NCBI GenBank assembly: GCA_030539985.1
Contig: JAUNXD010000105.1
Span: forward strand, 1-6,201
Source of the DNA: Methanobrevibacter sp.
GTDB lineage: Archaea > Methanobacteriota > Methanobacteria > Methanobacteriales > Methanobacteriaceae
DNA: 6,201 nt
Direction: 5' to 3'
A program made the translations under genes and the position numbers. Under the pieces are notes generated by a model. That model saw nothing but the letters and a program-made list of their open reading frames with translations, was not told the DNA's origin and searched no databases. Below, in pieces: positions 4,838-6,201 of the stretch (position 1 is its first letter; each line of letters starts with the position of its first letter).

Positions 4838-6201
4838 TTATTGAGTGTTTTCAAAAACACTCATCGCTTTAATTATTTTTAAATCATCCAATGGTTTTGC
4901 CTGCAATTGCAGTCCAACAGGAATGCCTTCAACTTCACCGGCTTTGATACTTGCTGCCGGAATACCTGCAAGGTTAGCTATTACAGTCAATACATCGTAT
5001 GCATACATTTCCATTGGTTCCAATTCCGCACCGATTTCGTGAGGAAGTTTAGGAACAGTAGGACCTACAATCAAATCAACATTTTCTAGCATTGAGGTGA
5101 TTTCCCCTCTGATGACTGATCTTGCTTTTAAAGCTTGCTTGTAGTATTTACCGCTGAATTCCGCTTCCGCAATATGTGAACCGATTTTGATTCTTCTTAA
5201 AACTTCATCGCCACATACCTCTTCGATTCTGGAACCGTAATCTCTTCCATCGTATTTTCTGGTTGCAGAGAAGAATTCCACATAGTTAATGAGGTAATAG
5301 GTAGGTAAACACAGGTCAATGTAATCGAAGCTCACTTCAACAAGTTCAGCGCCCGCATCAACAAGCTTTTGGATGGCTTTGTTGACTGTTTTGTTGATTT
5401 CATCATCGGTAACGTCAATGAATTCCTTACATACAGCTATTTTCATGCCTTCAAGGGATGTGTCTTCAAGTACTTCGGTAAAGTCAGGTTTTTCCCAGTC
5501 GAGGGTTGTACATTCGGTTTCATCATATTTTGCAATGGTATTTAAAGCTAATGCAATACCACTTACATCGTTGGCTAAAGGTCCGATTTGGTCAAGACTC
5601 ATTGATAAATCCAAAAGGCCCTGTCTTGAAACTGCACCGTAGGTAGGCTTAAATCCAACTACTCCACAATGGGATGCAGGGTTTCTGATGGATCCTCCGG
5701 TATCTGATCCGATTGAAATGTCGCACATTTCAGCCGCAATTGCCGCAGCACAACCTCCTGATGAACCTCCTGGGATTCTGCCCATTGCGGCAGGGTTTTG
5801 AGTAGGTCCGTAGTAAGAAGTTTCAGTTGAACTTCCGGCTGCAAACTCATCCATATTTAAAATACCAATGATTATACCATCTTCTTTTAATATTTCATCA
5901 ACGACTGTAGCGTTGTAGCTTCCATAGTAATCCTCAAGAGTTTTGGAAGCTGCTGAAATAATCAAATCTTCAACATTAATGTTTGCTTTTATACCGAATA
6001 CCAAACCAGCTAAAGCGCCGACATCTTCGCCGTTAGCGATTTTTTTATCAATGGCTTCTGCTTGCTTTAATGCATTTTCATAGTTTAATTCAATAAATGC
6101 ATTAATTTCTTCGTTATTTTCATCGATAACTTTAATGAAGCCTTCAACATTTTCTTTAGCTGTCATTTCTCCACTTTTAATGGAGTTTAACTTTTCAATA
6201 A
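4838..6201 (-). CDS. gatA: Glu/Asp-tRNA amidotransferase subunit A, 5' end cut by the window
   Basis: Catalytic amidase of GatCAB: releases ammonia from glutamine or asparagine and passes it to GatB, which amidates misacylated tRNA. In archaea GatDE makes Gln-tRNA(Gln), so this copy most likely serves Asp-tRNA(Asn). Numbered from ATG 6166, the amidase-signature triad is complete: Lys60 (GIKANI), cis-Ser135 (GGSSGG) and Ser159 (DTGGSIRNPAS), with the same spacing as in the S. aureus enzyme. Other landmarks are DEFAAGSSTE (106-115), VGFKPTYGAVSRQGL (170-184) and the C-terminal GIPVGLQLQAKP. ATG 6166 is not the start: the frame stays open to the window edge and reads IEKLNSIKSGE just before it, typical GatA N-terminal sequence, and the GGAG there is only two bases from the ATG. 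Total length is probably near 460 residues. A U-rich terminator follows the stop, so it looks like the last gene of its transcript. Confidence 0.95.
   Translation of the reverse strand, partial: IEKLNSIKSGEMTAKENVEGFIKVIDENNEEINAFIELNYENALKQAEAIDKKIANGEDVGALAGLVFGIKANINVEDLIISAASKTLEDYYGSYNATVVDEILKEDGIIIGILNMDEFAAGSSTETSYYGPTQNPAAMGRIPGGSSGGCAAAIAAEMCDISIGSDTGGSIRNPASHCGVVGFKPTYGAVSRQGLLDLSMSLDQIGPLANDVSGIALALNTIAKYDETECTTLDWEKPDFTEVLEDTSLEGMKIAVCKEFIDVTDDEINKTVNKAIQKLVDAGAELVEVSFDYIDLCLPTYYLINYVEFFSATRKYDGRDYGSRIEEVCGDEVLRRIKIGSHIAEAEFSGKYYKQALKARSVIRGEITSMLENVDLIVGPTVPKLPHEIGAELEPMEMYAYDVLTVIANLAGIPAASIKAGEVEGIPVGLQLQAKPLDDLKIIKAMSVFENTQ

Noticed and set aside
1..6201. CRISPR array, insertion sequence, tRNA or rRNA
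   Set aside because: No spaced repeats, transposase motifs, terminal repeats or tRNA-like folds were seen.

Overview
The window looks like low-GC archaeal DNA, most likely from a methanogen of the Methanobacteriales (Methanobrevibacter-like). The main reasons are an archaeal CTP-dependent riboflavin kinase, an archaeal-type DHBP synthase close in sequence (from memory) to that of Methanocaldococcus jannaschii, AT-rich spacers with TATA-like boxes, a U-rich terminator, and GAGGT-type Shine-Dalgarno sites. The species call is inference; no rRNA or tRNA is present.

Positions 1-1721 (+ strand) form a riboflavin/FMN block: ribK, then a small four-helix membrane protein, then a 222-base leader and ribB. 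The leader holds a full FMN riboswitch (RFN element), an RNA known almost entirely from bacteria, here in front of an archaeal-type ribB. A GCCCTGG element between aptamer and ribosome binding site can pair with the 5' edge of the aptamer, as in the bacterial translational switches. RibB makes the four-carbon precursor of riboflavin and RibK turns riboflavin into FMN, so the product of the kinase is the likely ligand controlling ribB.

Positions 1722-3628 (- strand) hold two overlapping genes. The first is a CobB/CobQ-like amidotransferase whose two domains are in the reverse of the usual order. The second is a 137-residue protein of unknown function whose stop codon directly abuts that of ribB, so the two convergent genes have no spacer.

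Positions 3704-4796 (- strand) hold a coiled-coil/J-domain-like protein and a HIRAN-domain protein. The HIRAN reading frame runs back past its only ordinary start codon into the end of the J-domain gene, and the two frames meet at a run of five C. They may be one fusion protein interrupted by a +1 frame change, or expressed as one by frameshifting. The J-domain gene also lacks an ordinary start at its apparent N-terminus.

Positions 4838-6201 (- strand) hold most of gatA, the catalytic subunit of the tRNA-dependent amidotransferase, cut at its 5' end by the window edge. A U-rich terminator follows its stop codon.
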